Position numbers and translations under genes: made by a program
Shown here: positions 1 through 4,447 of the stretch, piece after piece
Layout: every line of letters begins with the position of its first letter
Position numbering within the stretch: the first letter of the stretch is position 1
The notes under the pieces: model-generated
Told to the model about the DNA's origin: nothing
The model's database searches: none
What the model saw: only the letters and a program-made list of their open reading frames with translations
NCBI GenBank assembly: GCA_001797745.1
Contig: MGQF01000003.1
Coordinates: forward strand, 19,958-26,652
Direction: 5' to 3'
From: Deltaproteobacteria bacterium RBG_13_52_11
GTDB taxonomy: Bacteria; Desulfobacterota; B13-G15; RBG-16-54-18
DNA length: 6,695 nt

Positions 1-774
1 ATGATACCTAAAGGAGTCAACTACATCTTCGACCAACTGGCTCCTAAAATCCCGGCTGCGCAGCGAGAGGGCTTCAGGGCCAGGACAAAAGAGGCGGTGT
101 CAGGCGGCCTGAGCAGCGCCCAGGGGCCTGCAGCCACTGTGGAGCGAGCCGCGCCAGCCGGTATGCAGGTAAAAAAGTCACCAAACGCCTTCCAGCAGAA
201 TGTACCTGGCTACACCATCTACGGCATCTTCTGGATCGTGAGCCTTCTGGGGCTCTCGGTTCTGCGAGAAAAACGGGAGGGCACCTTCCGCCGATTACTG
301 CTGGCGCCCATGAGTCGGACGGTCCTGTTGGCAGGCAAGTTGATGCCGTACTTTCTGATCAACATTGCGCAAATTGCGATCATGCTGGGGGTGTCGAGCC
401 TGCTGTTTAAGATGAGCCTCGGCAATTCATTGATGGGGTTGGTGCTCGTGAGTCTGGCAGCGGCAGCTACAGCAACCGGCCTCGGCGTGCTGGTGGCCGC
501 CCTGGCCCGCACCGAGGCCCAAATAGGCGGCCTCACCATCCTCGTTCTGCTGACGCTTTCCGCCGTGGGTGGCTGCTTTGTCCCCCGGTTTATCATGCCC
601 GAGTGGCTGCGCACAATCGGCCTCGTGACCCCCCATGCCTGGGCCCTGGATGCCTACCAGGACCTCTTTGTGAGAGGGTATGGTGTGCTTGAAGTGCTGC
701 CCAAGGTAGGTGTCTTGGCCGCATTTGCGGTGGCCTTCTTCGCGATCGGTGTATGGCGATTCCGCTTCGAATAA
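1..774 (+). CDS. ABC-2 type transporter permease, C-terminal part (5' end outside window)
   Basis: Inner-membrane subunit of an ABC exporter of the ABC-2 (DrrB/NatB-like) class; the substrate cannot be told. The visible 257 residues hold the end of an extracytoplasmic loop (about 1-68) and then five hydrophobic segments near 70-88, 114-136, 143-168, 177-198 and 234-252. Between the first two is the charged loop REKREGTFRRLLLAPMSR (89-106), the usual cytoplasmic coupling stretch of this family. TPHAWALDAYQDL (210-222) is the conserved block before the last helix, and the protein ends in WRFRFE. Family members usually have about 370 residues, with a first transmembrane helix before the long loop. 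The ATG at base 1 is therefore probably an internal methionine, and about 100 or more residues lie upstream. The cognate ATPase is presumably upstream too. It is GC-rich compared with the genes that follow. The family call is firm; the transported molecule is unknown. Confidence 0.93.
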   Translation: MIPKGVNYIFDQLAPKIPAAQREGFRARTKEAVSGGLSSAQGPAATVERAAPAGMQVKKSPNAFQQNVPGYTIYGIFWIVSLLGLSVLREKREGTFRRLLLAPMSRTVLLAGKLMPYFLINIAQIAIMLGVSSLLFKMSLGNSLMGLVLVSLAAAATATGLGVLVAALARTEAQIGGLTILVLLTLSAVGGCFVPRFIMPEWLRTIGLVTPHAWALDAYQDLFVRGYGVLEVLPKVGVLAAFAVAFFAIGVWRFRFE

Positions 775-830
775 GCCTCATCCCTCCTCTTCCCGTGTGT
801 TCACCCTTTCTGTGAGGACATTAAGACTCA

Positions 831-910
831 TAGGGGAAAGGTCAGGCAAACCAGCCTTTCGTACCATGTCCATTATTGACAAAGGTAGTACGTTTGTTTC
901 ATAGTTTACC
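831..910 (+). repeat. Decayed copy of the intergenic A+B repeat
   Basis: From 831 the order G-run, AAAGG, CARRCAAAC-like, CCTTTCG resembles module A of the copy at 1555-1585. From 854, CTTTCG, ATTATTGACAAA and then TTCATAGTT follow the same order as module B at 1596-1649. The 14 bases between AAA and TTCATAG are matched in number (14 in both). Identity is clearly lower than between the better copies, and one base must be gapped. This is a probable rather than certain copy. Confidence 0.45.
876..905 (+). promoter_or_regulatory. Candidate sigma-70 promoter upstream of the 1007 gene
   Basis: TTGACA at 876-881 and CATAGT at 900-905 are separated by 18 bases. The same pair at the same spacing occurs in the repeat copy at 1618-1647. 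The -35 is perfect; the -10 matches TATAAT at 4 of 6 positions. It would give a leader of roughly 95 bases before the ATG at 1007, containing the hairpin at 911-935. A promoter nearer the gene, using the ACTATAAG at 984-991, cannot be excluded. Confidence 0.45.
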
Positions 911-935
911 AAGAGTCGGATGATTCGCGGCTCTT
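911..935 (+). other. Hairpin in leader of the 1007 gene
   Basis: AAGAGTCG (911-918) can pair with CGGCTCTT (928-935): eight pairs including one G-T wobble, around a 9-base loop. No T-run follows, so it is not an ordinary intrinsic terminator. A second, weaker pairing lies just downstream: GATTGCTG (939-946) with CAGCAAATC (958-966), with one bulged base. It may be a structured leader or chance folding. Confidence 0.4.
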
Positions 936-1006
936 AATGATTGCTGACAAGACGTACCAGCAAATCATCGATTCATTCGGTAAACTATAAGAGGATCGTT
1001 GTCATC

Positions 1007-1387
1007 ATGATCATAAAAGCGCCGGCATTAAATCGCGAAGAGCACGCCACGAACGAAAACATCGCAGAAATTGTCAGTCGTCTTGAAGGGAAGGATCAGC
1101 CGTTTGCTATCCTGAAAAAAAATGCGACGTCCTTTATACAGACTCTGTGGACCCCTCAAGGGTATGCCCTTGCATACCAGGAAAATGATATTCTCCATAT
1201 TTTCAGGGCCAGAGGTTATATTTCTCAAGGTGATGCCATTTGGGCCTTGCAATCGTATCTCAAGGGGGACGTGTCTTGGAAGGCGAAATTTTATTTTGAA
1301 CATAAAACAATTGATAATCTAACGAAGCTTGCTTACAAAATCGGAACTATCGCAGAGAAAATCACAAAATTTGTACGAGGAAAGTAA
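1007..1387 (+). CDS. Unrecognised 126-residue protein, immunity-protein-like in pattern
   Basis: Probably a soluble cytoplasmic protein: no signal peptide or transmembrane segment is visible. The frame is open from a TTG at 941, but the ATG at 1007 is preferred. A GAGGA purine stretch lies at 991-995, about 11 bases upstream, and the residues before this ATG look like translated leader. The pattern is an N-terminal helix (IAEIVSRLEG), alternating beta strands (FAILKKN, FIQTLWT, GYALAYQEN, ILHIFRARG), then AIWALQSYLKGDVSWKAKF. This order (hydrophobic strand, YQ, short strand, helix with Y..GD..W) recalls small immunity-like proteins of polymorphic toxin systems. That is an impression from memory and was not tested. 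No toxin partner is seen next to it. The coding strand is AT-rich compared with the permease, which fits acquisition. A real gene is likely; the function is unknown. Confidence 0.7.
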   Translation: MIIKAPALNREEHATNENIAEIVSRLEGKDQPFAILKKNATSFIQTLWTPQGYALAYQENDILHIFRARGYISQGDAIWALQSYLKGDVSWKAKFYFEHKTIDNLTKLAYKIGTIAEKITKFVRGK

Positions 1388-1402
1388 TCGTAAGACCGTG
1401 CC

Positions 1403-1570
1403 ATGGCAACAACGTATTCGCCGGCATTCCGAGACTACAGCCCGGCATTTGAAAATGCCGACGAGCCTTTTCTTTTCTCCTATCGGTTTGAGGACGACGG
1501 TACCGTTTATCCTACGAAGGACGTAGAGATAACCACAGGGAGGTCAGCAATGCCTGAGGGGGAAGGGTAA
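1403..1570 (+). CDS. Possible small ORF or gene remnant, 55 residues
   Basis: An ATG at 1403 opens a 55-codon frame ending in TAA at 1568-1570. The translation begins MATTYSPAFRDYSP and includes FLFSYRFEDDGTVYPT. It looks protein-like, with mixed aromatic and acidic residues and no low complexity. There is no convincing Shine-Dalgarno site before the ATG, and a stop (TAA 1391-1393) lies four codons upstream in frame. The last five or so codons and the stop lie inside repeat module A (1555-1585), so the repeat may have cut off a longer gene. Against coding, the hairpin at 1443-1460 with its T-rich tail lies in the same DNA and could be a terminator for the 1007 gene. I do not recognise the protein. 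Confidence 0.3.
   Translation: MATTYSPAFRDYSPAFENADEPFLFSYRFEDDGTVYPTKDVEITTGRSAMPEGEG
1443..1476 (+). terminator. Candidate intrinsic terminator after the 1007 gene
   Basis: CGGCATT (1443-1449) and AATGCCG (1454-1460) form a perfect 7-bp stem around TGAA. A T-rich run, TTTTCTTTTC, follows about 7 bases later at 1468-1477. It lies 56 bases past the stop of the preceding gene. The gap between stem and T-run is longer than in classical terminators, and a second CGGCATT at 1421-1427 could compete for pairing. It overlaps the possible 55-codon ORF, and the two readings are alternatives. Confidence 0.35.
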
Positions 1571-1585
1571 CAGAAACCCGCCTTC
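1555..1585 (+). repeat. Intergenic repeat module A, copy joined to module B
   Basis: Starts TGAGGGGGAAGGG and continues TAACAGAAAC, ending CCTTC. Without gaps it agrees with the copy at 5565-5595 at 24 of 31 positions by my count. The central AACAGAAA is identical in three copies (here, 2917-2943 and 5565-5595). Here it runs directly into module B. Confidence 0.6.
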
Positions 1586-1622
1586 AGTATTTTGCTCTTT
1601 CGATATAGTGACAATTATTGAC
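1585..1622 (+). repeat. Intergenic repeat module B, copy 1
   Basis: This 38-base stretch agrees with 3560-3597 at 33 of 38 positions without gaps. Both begin CAGTATTT and end TGACAATTATTGAC. The shared end contains the direct repeat TGACA-N5-TGACA and an imperfect palindrome centred on CAATTATTG. In this copy it provides the -35 of the promoter ahead of the dehydrogenase gene. Confidence 0.7.
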
Positions 1623-1647
1623 AAATATATTGATTTAGCTTCATAGT
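1618..1647 (+). promoter_or_regulatory. Candidate sigma-70 promoter of the SDR-SnoaL operon
   Basis: TTGACA (1618-1623) and CATAGT (1642-1647) lie 18 bases apart in AT-rich DNA, about 50 bases before the ATG at 1698. The -35 is perfect and the -10 matches 4 of 6. The same spacing and -10 occur at 876-905, and a near relative (TTGACA-N18-CATAAT) at 3683-3712. The TGACAATTATTGACA imperfect palindrome (1609-1623) overlaps the -35 and could be an operator. Confidence 0.5.
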
Positions 1648-1697
1648 TATAAACGATAAACTTTTCCCCTGCGAATAAACTGGCGAGGCAACCATCT

Positions 1698-2495
1698 ATG
1701 AGATTAAAAAGCAAGGTGGCAATTATTACCGGCGGGGGGAAAGGCATAGGCAGGGCCATCTCCTTGGCTTTTGCCTCAGAAGGGGCGAGCGTGGTGATGG
1801 CAGCCCGAACCCTCTCAACACTGGAGGAGACAGCAGAAGAGATCCGGGCCCTGGGAGGTACCGTAAAGGCCATACAGACCGACATCACCGACGAGAAGCA
1901 GGTAGAACGCCTGGTGGCAGAGACCGTCCATGCATACGGCAGGATCGATATCTTGGTCAATAACAGTGGTATTGCCGGACCTACTGCCCGGGTGGCAGAT
2001 CTTGATTTAGCAAAGTGGAATGAGGTGCTCGCCATCAACCTGACCGGGAGCATGCTCTGCGCGAAATATGCGCTCAGGCACATGATCCCGCAAAAAAGCG
2101 GTACCATCATCAATATCGTCTCCGAGGGGGGGAGATCAGGCGATGGCAGATCAGGGTATCCGATGCGAAGTCCTTACTGTTGCTCCAAGTCAGGTCTCAT
2201 CGGCCTCACCGAGACACTTGCCGTCGAGGTTGGTGAGTTTAATATTCGCGTCAACGCGATAAGTCCTGCAGCCGTGAGGGGAGAACGGATCATGAATGTA
2301 GTCAAAGGAAGGTCTGAAGCCACAGGTGTACCCTTTGAGGAAGTCATGGGCAAGCTGGTCGAGAATTATTCGCTCAAAAGACCGGCTGAGGAATCCGAGG
2401 TAGCGGCGGCGGCCGTTTTCCTCGCCTCGGACGATGCGAGCGCCATGACGGGCCAAACACTGGTCGTCAATTGCGGCCAGCACATAATTTTTTAG
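1698..2495 (+). CDS. Short-chain dehydrogenase/reductase (SDR family)
   Basis: Cytoplasmic NAD(P)-dependent oxidoreductase of the classical SDR family, interconverting a carbonyl and an alcohol; the substrate is not known. Its 265 residues are the usual family length. The Rossmann glycine motif TGGGKGIG is at 11-18. R37 after the second strand (AARTL) favours NADP(H). NNSG is at 88-91 where NNAG is more common. The catalytic set N114 (AINLTG), S142, Y160 and K164 (YCCSK) is complete. Between S142 and Y160 lie 17 residues, including GGRSGDGRSG, a few more than the usual 12 or so, so a longer active-site loop is likely. The Shine-Dalgarno site is weak (GGCGAGG, about 1682-1688). The next gene starts 16 bases after the stop, so the two are probably cotranscribed. 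FabG-like reductase activity is possible, but the extra loop and partner point to a more specialised substrate. Confidence 0.93.
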   Translation: MRLKSKVAIITGGGKGIGRAISLAFASEGASVVMAARTLSTLEETAEEIRALGGTVKAIQTDITDEKQVERLVAETVHAYGRIDILVNNSGIAGPTARVADLDLAKWNEVLAINLTGSMLCAKYALRHMIPQKSGTIINIVSEGGRSGDGRSGYPMRSPYCCSKSGLIGLTETLAVEVGEFNIRVNAISPAAVRGERIMNVVKGRSEATGVPFEEVMGKLVENYSLKRPAEESEVAAAAVFLASDDASAMTGQTLVVNCGQHIIF

Positions 2496-2497
2496 CA

Positions 2498-2506
2498 AAG
2501 GAGGTG
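2498..2506 (+). promoter_or_regulatory. Strong ribosome binding site that fixes a GTG start
   Basis: AAAGGAGGT, nearly the full anti-16S complement, ends about 6-7 bases before the GTG at 2512. It decides that start for the SnoaL-like gene, since no ATG is available at a suitable distance. Confidence 0.8.
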
Positions 2507-2511
2507 CCATC

Positions 2512-2895
2512 GTGCAATCATCTCTCGAAGCCAACAAGAAAGCCGTTCAAGAGTTCTACGACCGCGTCATTAACAAGAAAGACTTTAGCTCTGCTTCAAA
2601 ATACATGGGGAGCAGATACAAGCAGCACAATCCCCTGGTGGCAGACGGCCCGGAGGGGCTCAAGGCCTTCATTGAATTCCTCAAAACGAATTTCCCGGAC
2701 GCACGAAGCGAGATCAAGAGGGCCTTCGCGGATGGGGATTATGTCATCCTCCATGTACACTCCATACGCCCCCCCAATATGCGAGGCCGCGCCATCATCG
2801 AGATATTCAGGCTGGAGAACGGCAAGATCGACGAGCATTGGGACGTGATCCAGGAGGTTCCGGAAACATCCGCCAATCCCAACGGAATGTTCTGA
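2512..2895 (+). CDS. SnoaL-like / NTF2-fold protein
   Basis: A 127-residue cone-shaped NTF2-fold protein of the SnoaL-like group (the predicted aldol-condensation/polyketide-cyclase-like proteins). These are small cytoplasmic proteins that bind a hydrophobic ligand and sometimes isomerise, hydrate or cyclise it. Visible family marks are the helix EANKKAVQEFYDRVIN, YKQHNP (36-41), FADGDYVILHVHS (72-84), and IFRLENGKIDEHWDVIQEVP (98-117) with the characteristic EHWD. It ends in NPNGMF. Length is normal for the family. The start is a GTG behind a near-perfect Shine-Dalgarno site. Its position 16 bases after the dehydrogenase suggests both act in one pathway, perhaps on a keto or enol intermediate; that is inference. 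Family membership is clear; catalytic activity is not proven by sequence. Confidence 0.9.
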   Translation: MQSSLEANKKAVQEFYDRVINKKDFSSASKYMGSRYKQHNPLVADGPEGLKAFIEFLKTNFPDARSEIKRAFADGDYVILHVHSIRPPNMRGRAIIEIFRLENGKIDEHWDVIQEVPETSANPNGMF

Positions 2896-2916
2896 TTGCG
2901 TAATCTAATTATTGCT

Positions 2917-2943
2917 TGGGGCAAAGGGCAACAGAAACCTTCT
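2917..2943 (+). repeat. Intergenic repeat module A, copy 2
   Basis: TGGGGCAAAGGGCAACAGAAA and the following CCTTCT align with 1555-1585 and 5565-5595 with a single-base gap. It stands alone, with no full module B after it. The antitoxin promoter starts 12 bases further on with its own TTGACG. Confidence 0.55.
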
Positions 2944-2954
2944 CAAACTAGGGA

Positions 2955-2983
2955 TTGACGTTTAGGCGTTTTATCGCTATAAT
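2955..2983 (+). promoter_or_regulatory. Strong sigma-70 promoter of the toxin-antitoxin operon
   Basis: TTGACG (2955-2960) and a perfect TATAAT (2978-2983) are separated by exactly 17 bases, the best promoter in the window. Transcription should begin near 2990, giving a leader of about 20 bases with GGGAGGTGAT (2998-3007) just before the ATG at 3011. Confidence 0.8.
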
Positions 2984-2991
2984 GTTATAGC
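2976..2991 (+). promoter_or_regulatory. Palindromic operator over the -10 box of the toxin-antitoxin promoter
   Basis: GCTATAA (2976-2982) and TTATAGC (2985-2991) are perfect inverted repeats separated by two bases, and they cover the TATAAT. RHH antitoxins commonly bind such palindromes at their own promoters and repress them together with the toxin. The palindrome is directly visible; binding is inferred. Confidence 0.6.
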
Positions 2992-3010
2992 TACATAGGG
3001 AGGTGATATT

Positions 3011-3244
3011 ATGGCGACAGCGACAAAACGCGCTACCATCTATATAGATCCTGAACTGCACAAGGCATTGCGGCTCAAGGCCGTGGAGACCTCTCGTTCG
3101 GTGTCGGAGCTGGTGAACGATGCCGTGCGGGAGATCCTTTCCGAGGATGCCGAGGACCTTGCGGCATTTCGAGAAAGGGCCGGCGAACCTCTGATCAGTT
3201 ATGAGGAAATGGTCAAGAGGTTAAAGGAAGATGGCCGCATATAA
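3011..3244 (+). CDS. Ribbon-helix-helix antitoxin of a RelE/ParE-type pair
   Basis: A 77-residue DNA-binding antitoxin. Residues 6-16 (KRATIYIDPEL) form the beta-ribbon that reads DNA in the RHH fold. Two helices follow: HKALRLKAVETS (17-28), then SVSELVNDAVREILSE (30-45). The acidic linker and C-terminal helix (LISYEEMVKRLKEDGRI, 61-77) are the usual toxin-wrapping part. As a family it neutralises the toxin by binding it and represses the operon. The start follows GGGAGGTGAT at ideal distance. The toxin gene begins inside its last codons (14-base overlap), giving translational coupling with the antitoxin made first. The palindrome at 2976-2991 is the likely operator. Confidence 0.92.
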   Translation: MATATKRATIYIDPELHKALRLKAVETSRSVSELVNDAVREILSEDAEDLAAFRERAGEPLISYEEMVKRLKEDGRI

Positions 3245-3488
3245 GGTCTTCTTCAAAAAATCGGTATGGAAGGATTTTGAGGCGATCCCAAAAAAGGATT
3301 TGCGAAAGATCCTCAAACGAATCGAGATGCTCGGCGATAACCCCCGCCCATCAGGATGCGAAAAGCTGACAGGGGAAGAACGCTATCGCCTGCGGCAAGG
3401 AAGATATCGCATCCTCTACTCGATTCAGGATGATGAGCTCTCAGTATGGGTTGTTAAGGTGGGGCATCGGAAGGATGTTTATCGTTGA
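3231..3488 (+). CDS. RelE/ParE superfamily toxin
   Basis: An 85-residue toxin with the RelE fold. KVFFKKSVWKDFEAIP opens the first strand and helix, KDLRKILKRIEML is the second helix, and PSGCEKLTGEERYRLRQGRYRILYSI (40-65) is the central sheet. The C-terminal VKVGHRKDVYR (75-85) is the family's typical ending with His, Arg, Lys and Tyr. Basic and aromatic residues fit ribosome-dependent mRNA cleavage as in RelE. ParE-like gyrase poisoning cannot be ruled out from sequence alone, though the GHRKDVY ending favours the RelE group. It overlaps the antitoxin by 14 bases. The length is complete and no disruption is seen, so the module looks intact. Confidence 0.92.
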   Translation: MAAYKVFFKKSVWKDFEAIPKKDLRKILKRIEMLGDNPRPSGCEKLTGEERYRLRQGRYRILYSIQDDELSVWVVKVGHRKDVYR

Positions 3489-3559
3489 GGCGGATCAAAA
3501 GCTGCACAATGATTGCTCGTCCCTCGCGCACCCCTCACAGCACGTTCGAAGTAAAAAAT

Positions 3560-3597
3560 CAGTATTTCGCTTTTTCTATATCATGACAATTATTGAC
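3560..3597 (+). repeat. Intergenic repeat module B, copy 2
   Basis: Agrees with 1585-1622 at 33 of 38 positions, ending TGACAATTATTGAC. The next bases, TCATTCGG (3598-3605), also recur after GAT at 970-980 in the leader of the 1007 gene (GATTCATTCGG against GACTCATTCGG). Unlike the other copy, no good -10 box lies 17-18 bases after its TTGACT. Confidence 0.65.
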
Positions 3598-3644
3598 TCA
3601 TTCGGCTAGCTAGAGACACTGAGTTTATCGAAGTACTGGGTAAA

Positions 3645-3672
3645 CCCTGAGCCTACGGCCTTCAGGCCAGGG
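3645..3672 (+). other. GC-rich hairpin in the gap after the toxin gene
   Basis: CCCTG-A-GCCT (3645-3654) pairs with AGGC-CAGGG (3664-3672): nine G-C-rich pairs with one bulged A and a 9-base loop. An alternative pairing joins CTACG (3653-3657) with CGTAG (3673-3677). There is no T-run. It sits just before the promoter at 3683. Nearby CTGAGTTTATCGAAG (3619-3633) resembles short CTGAG...TCGAAG dispersed repeats seen in many bacterial genomes. The rest of the 3489-3796 gap holds module B and this promoter, and nothing else I can support. Confidence 0.4.
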
Positions 3673-3682
3673 CGTAGATGGG

Positions 3683-3712
3683 TTGACAAACTTATTGAAT
3701 TTGTTCCATAAT
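3683..3712 (+). promoter_or_regulatory. Candidate sigma-70 promoter of the 3797 gene
   Basis: TTGACA (3683-3688) and CATAAT (3707-3712) are 18 bases apart: the -35 is perfect and the -10 matches 5 of 6. The -35 overlaps an inverted repeat, ACAAA (3686-3690) with TTTGT (3700-3704), that could bind a regulator. The leader to the ATG would be about 78 bases. Confidence 0.55.
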
Positions 3713-3796
3713 TTTGCAGTAATATAAAGCTGTATATAGGCAGTATAGTATAAAGTTCGGCAATATGAGAGAAAAAGCATCAAGGAGGCGGAATAC

Positions 3797-4306
3797 ATGA
3801 GCAAGACTACCGAAAGCAAAGCTAAGCACTCATGGCTTAAACAAGCATTTGTCCCCATTCTGGCGGCTCTTGTTGGCGGGTTGGTCGGGGGGCCACTATT
3901 ATTGGATGCACTGAGGGCCACGCGTGAAGCTAGAATATGGCTGGATGTGCCTAAGAGCAGACAAGAACTCTCAGTCCCTTATGATTTTGTCGTCCAGTTT
4001 CGGAACCGACCTAAGGATAAATTCATCTGCGCCTTTTTGCGAGGTTCCGGAGAGCGCCTATATTATCCTTTGATTCCGGACAATCGCATCACTGACAAGA
4101 ATGGTGAGTGGAAATATACCGTTAAGACCATGGGAACTCAAGCTGACAATGGTGTGCCCTACGAGCTTGTTTTTTGTCTCGCCAACGATTCTGCTTACAT
4201 CAAGATCGAGGATGTCTACTTCGGCAAGACAGCCAACGATTTTTGGTGTCTTCCTCAAGGCGTGGAGGAAGAAAAAAGGATAACGATCTTTCGGAAAGGT
4301 CCATGA
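3797..4306 (+). CDS. Membrane-anchored hypothetical protein with a beta-rich domain
   Basis: A 169-residue protein with a basic N-terminus (1-15) and one glycine-rich hydrophobic segment, FVPILAALVGGLVGGPLLL (18-36), best read as a membrane anchor or uncleaved signal. A folded region of short strands follows (46-166): RIWLDVP, YDFVVQFRN, RLYYPLIPD, NGEWKYTVKTMG, VPYELVFCLAND, then LPQG and a final ITIFRK. The order LYYP, NGEW, G.PYELV, LPxG, ITxxRK recalls a beta-sandwich domain found after single membrane anchors in other bacterial proteins of unknown function; this is from memory and is not a named family call. AAGGAGG at 3783-3789 lies about 7 bases before the ATG and fixes the start. Topology is unclear: the 15-residue basic tail favours the domain lying outside the membrane. 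The coding DNA is AT-leaning, like the next gene. It may belong with the 4448 gene, but 141 bases separate them. Confidence 0.75.
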   Translation: MSKTTESKAKHSWLKQAFVPILAALVGGLVGGPLLLDALRATREARIWLDVPKSRQELSVPYDFVVQFRNRPKDKFICAFLRGSGERLYYPLIPDNRITDKNGEWKYTVKTMGTQADNGVPYELVFCLANDSAYIKIEDVYFGKTANDFWCLPQGVEEEKRITIFRKGP

Positions 4307-4315
4307 TACATGTAG

Positions 4316-4402
4316 ATGTCGAACCAGTGCATTGAGTTCGACTTCGAGTTCAGCACGCAGAACTCGAAGCGCCTCATGTTCAACGTGCTAACCAAGCTGT
4401 AA
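4316..4402 (+). CDS. Possible 28-residue ORF or gene fragment
   Basis: ATG at 4316 to TAA at 4402 encodes 28 residues, with FDFEFSTQNSKRLMFNVL in the middle. Third positions are strikingly C/G-rich (TTC, GAC, AAG, CGC, CTC), unlike the AT-leaning genes on either side. This suggests the tail of a gene from another source rather than random spacer. A stop codon (TAG) directly precedes the ATG, and no good Shine-Dalgarno site is present. It contains the 10-bp hairpin at 4342-4369. I cannot name a parent gene. Confidence 0.25.
   Translation: MSNQCIEFDFEFSTQNSKRLMFNVLTKL
4342..4369 (+). other. Perfect 10-bp inverted repeat
   Basis: CTTCGAGTTC (4342-4351) and GAACTCGAAG (4360-4369) are exact inverted repeats around an 8-base loop. 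They lie in the gap between the 3797 and 4448 genes, 36 bases past the stop of the first. No T-run follows. It could slow or end transcription, serve as a binding site for a dimeric protein, or be chance within a GC-biased coding remnant. Confidence 0.5.
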
Positions 4403-4447
4403 TAGTACAGTCTTTGCAACTACTGTTTCGAGAGGATTAAAACATAG

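Noticed and set aside
219..781. Three minus-strand and antisense frames across the permease gene
   Set aside because: They lie opposite a clear transporter reading frame, have repetitive basic composition and no family resemblance; they are shadows.
776..817. Terminator after the permease (CCTCA with TGAGG)
   Set aside because: Only five pairs with a loop of 32 bases and no T-run.
831..860. Possible cyclic-di-GMP riboswitch, from CAGGCAAACC
   Set aside because: The rest of the GEMM core (GAAA loop and the ACGCAAAGCC strand) is absent, and the segment is better explained as a decayed module A copy.
1544..2113. 189-codon minus-strand frame opposite the dehydrogenase
   Set aside because: The plus strand has an intact SDR with all catalytic motifs; the opposite frame is Ser/Ala-rich noise.
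775..3800. Integron gene-cassette array (same-strand small genes, toxin-antitoxin, recurring spacer)
   Set aside because: No GTTRRRY/RYYYAAC paired attC core sites and no integrase were seen; the recurring spacer modules do not form attC-type hairpins.
3625..3921. 98-codon minus-strand frame over the 3489-3796 gap and start of the 3797 gene
   Set aside because: It overlaps the strong Shine-Dalgarno site and the plus-strand gene, and its translation is low-quality with no recognisable motif.
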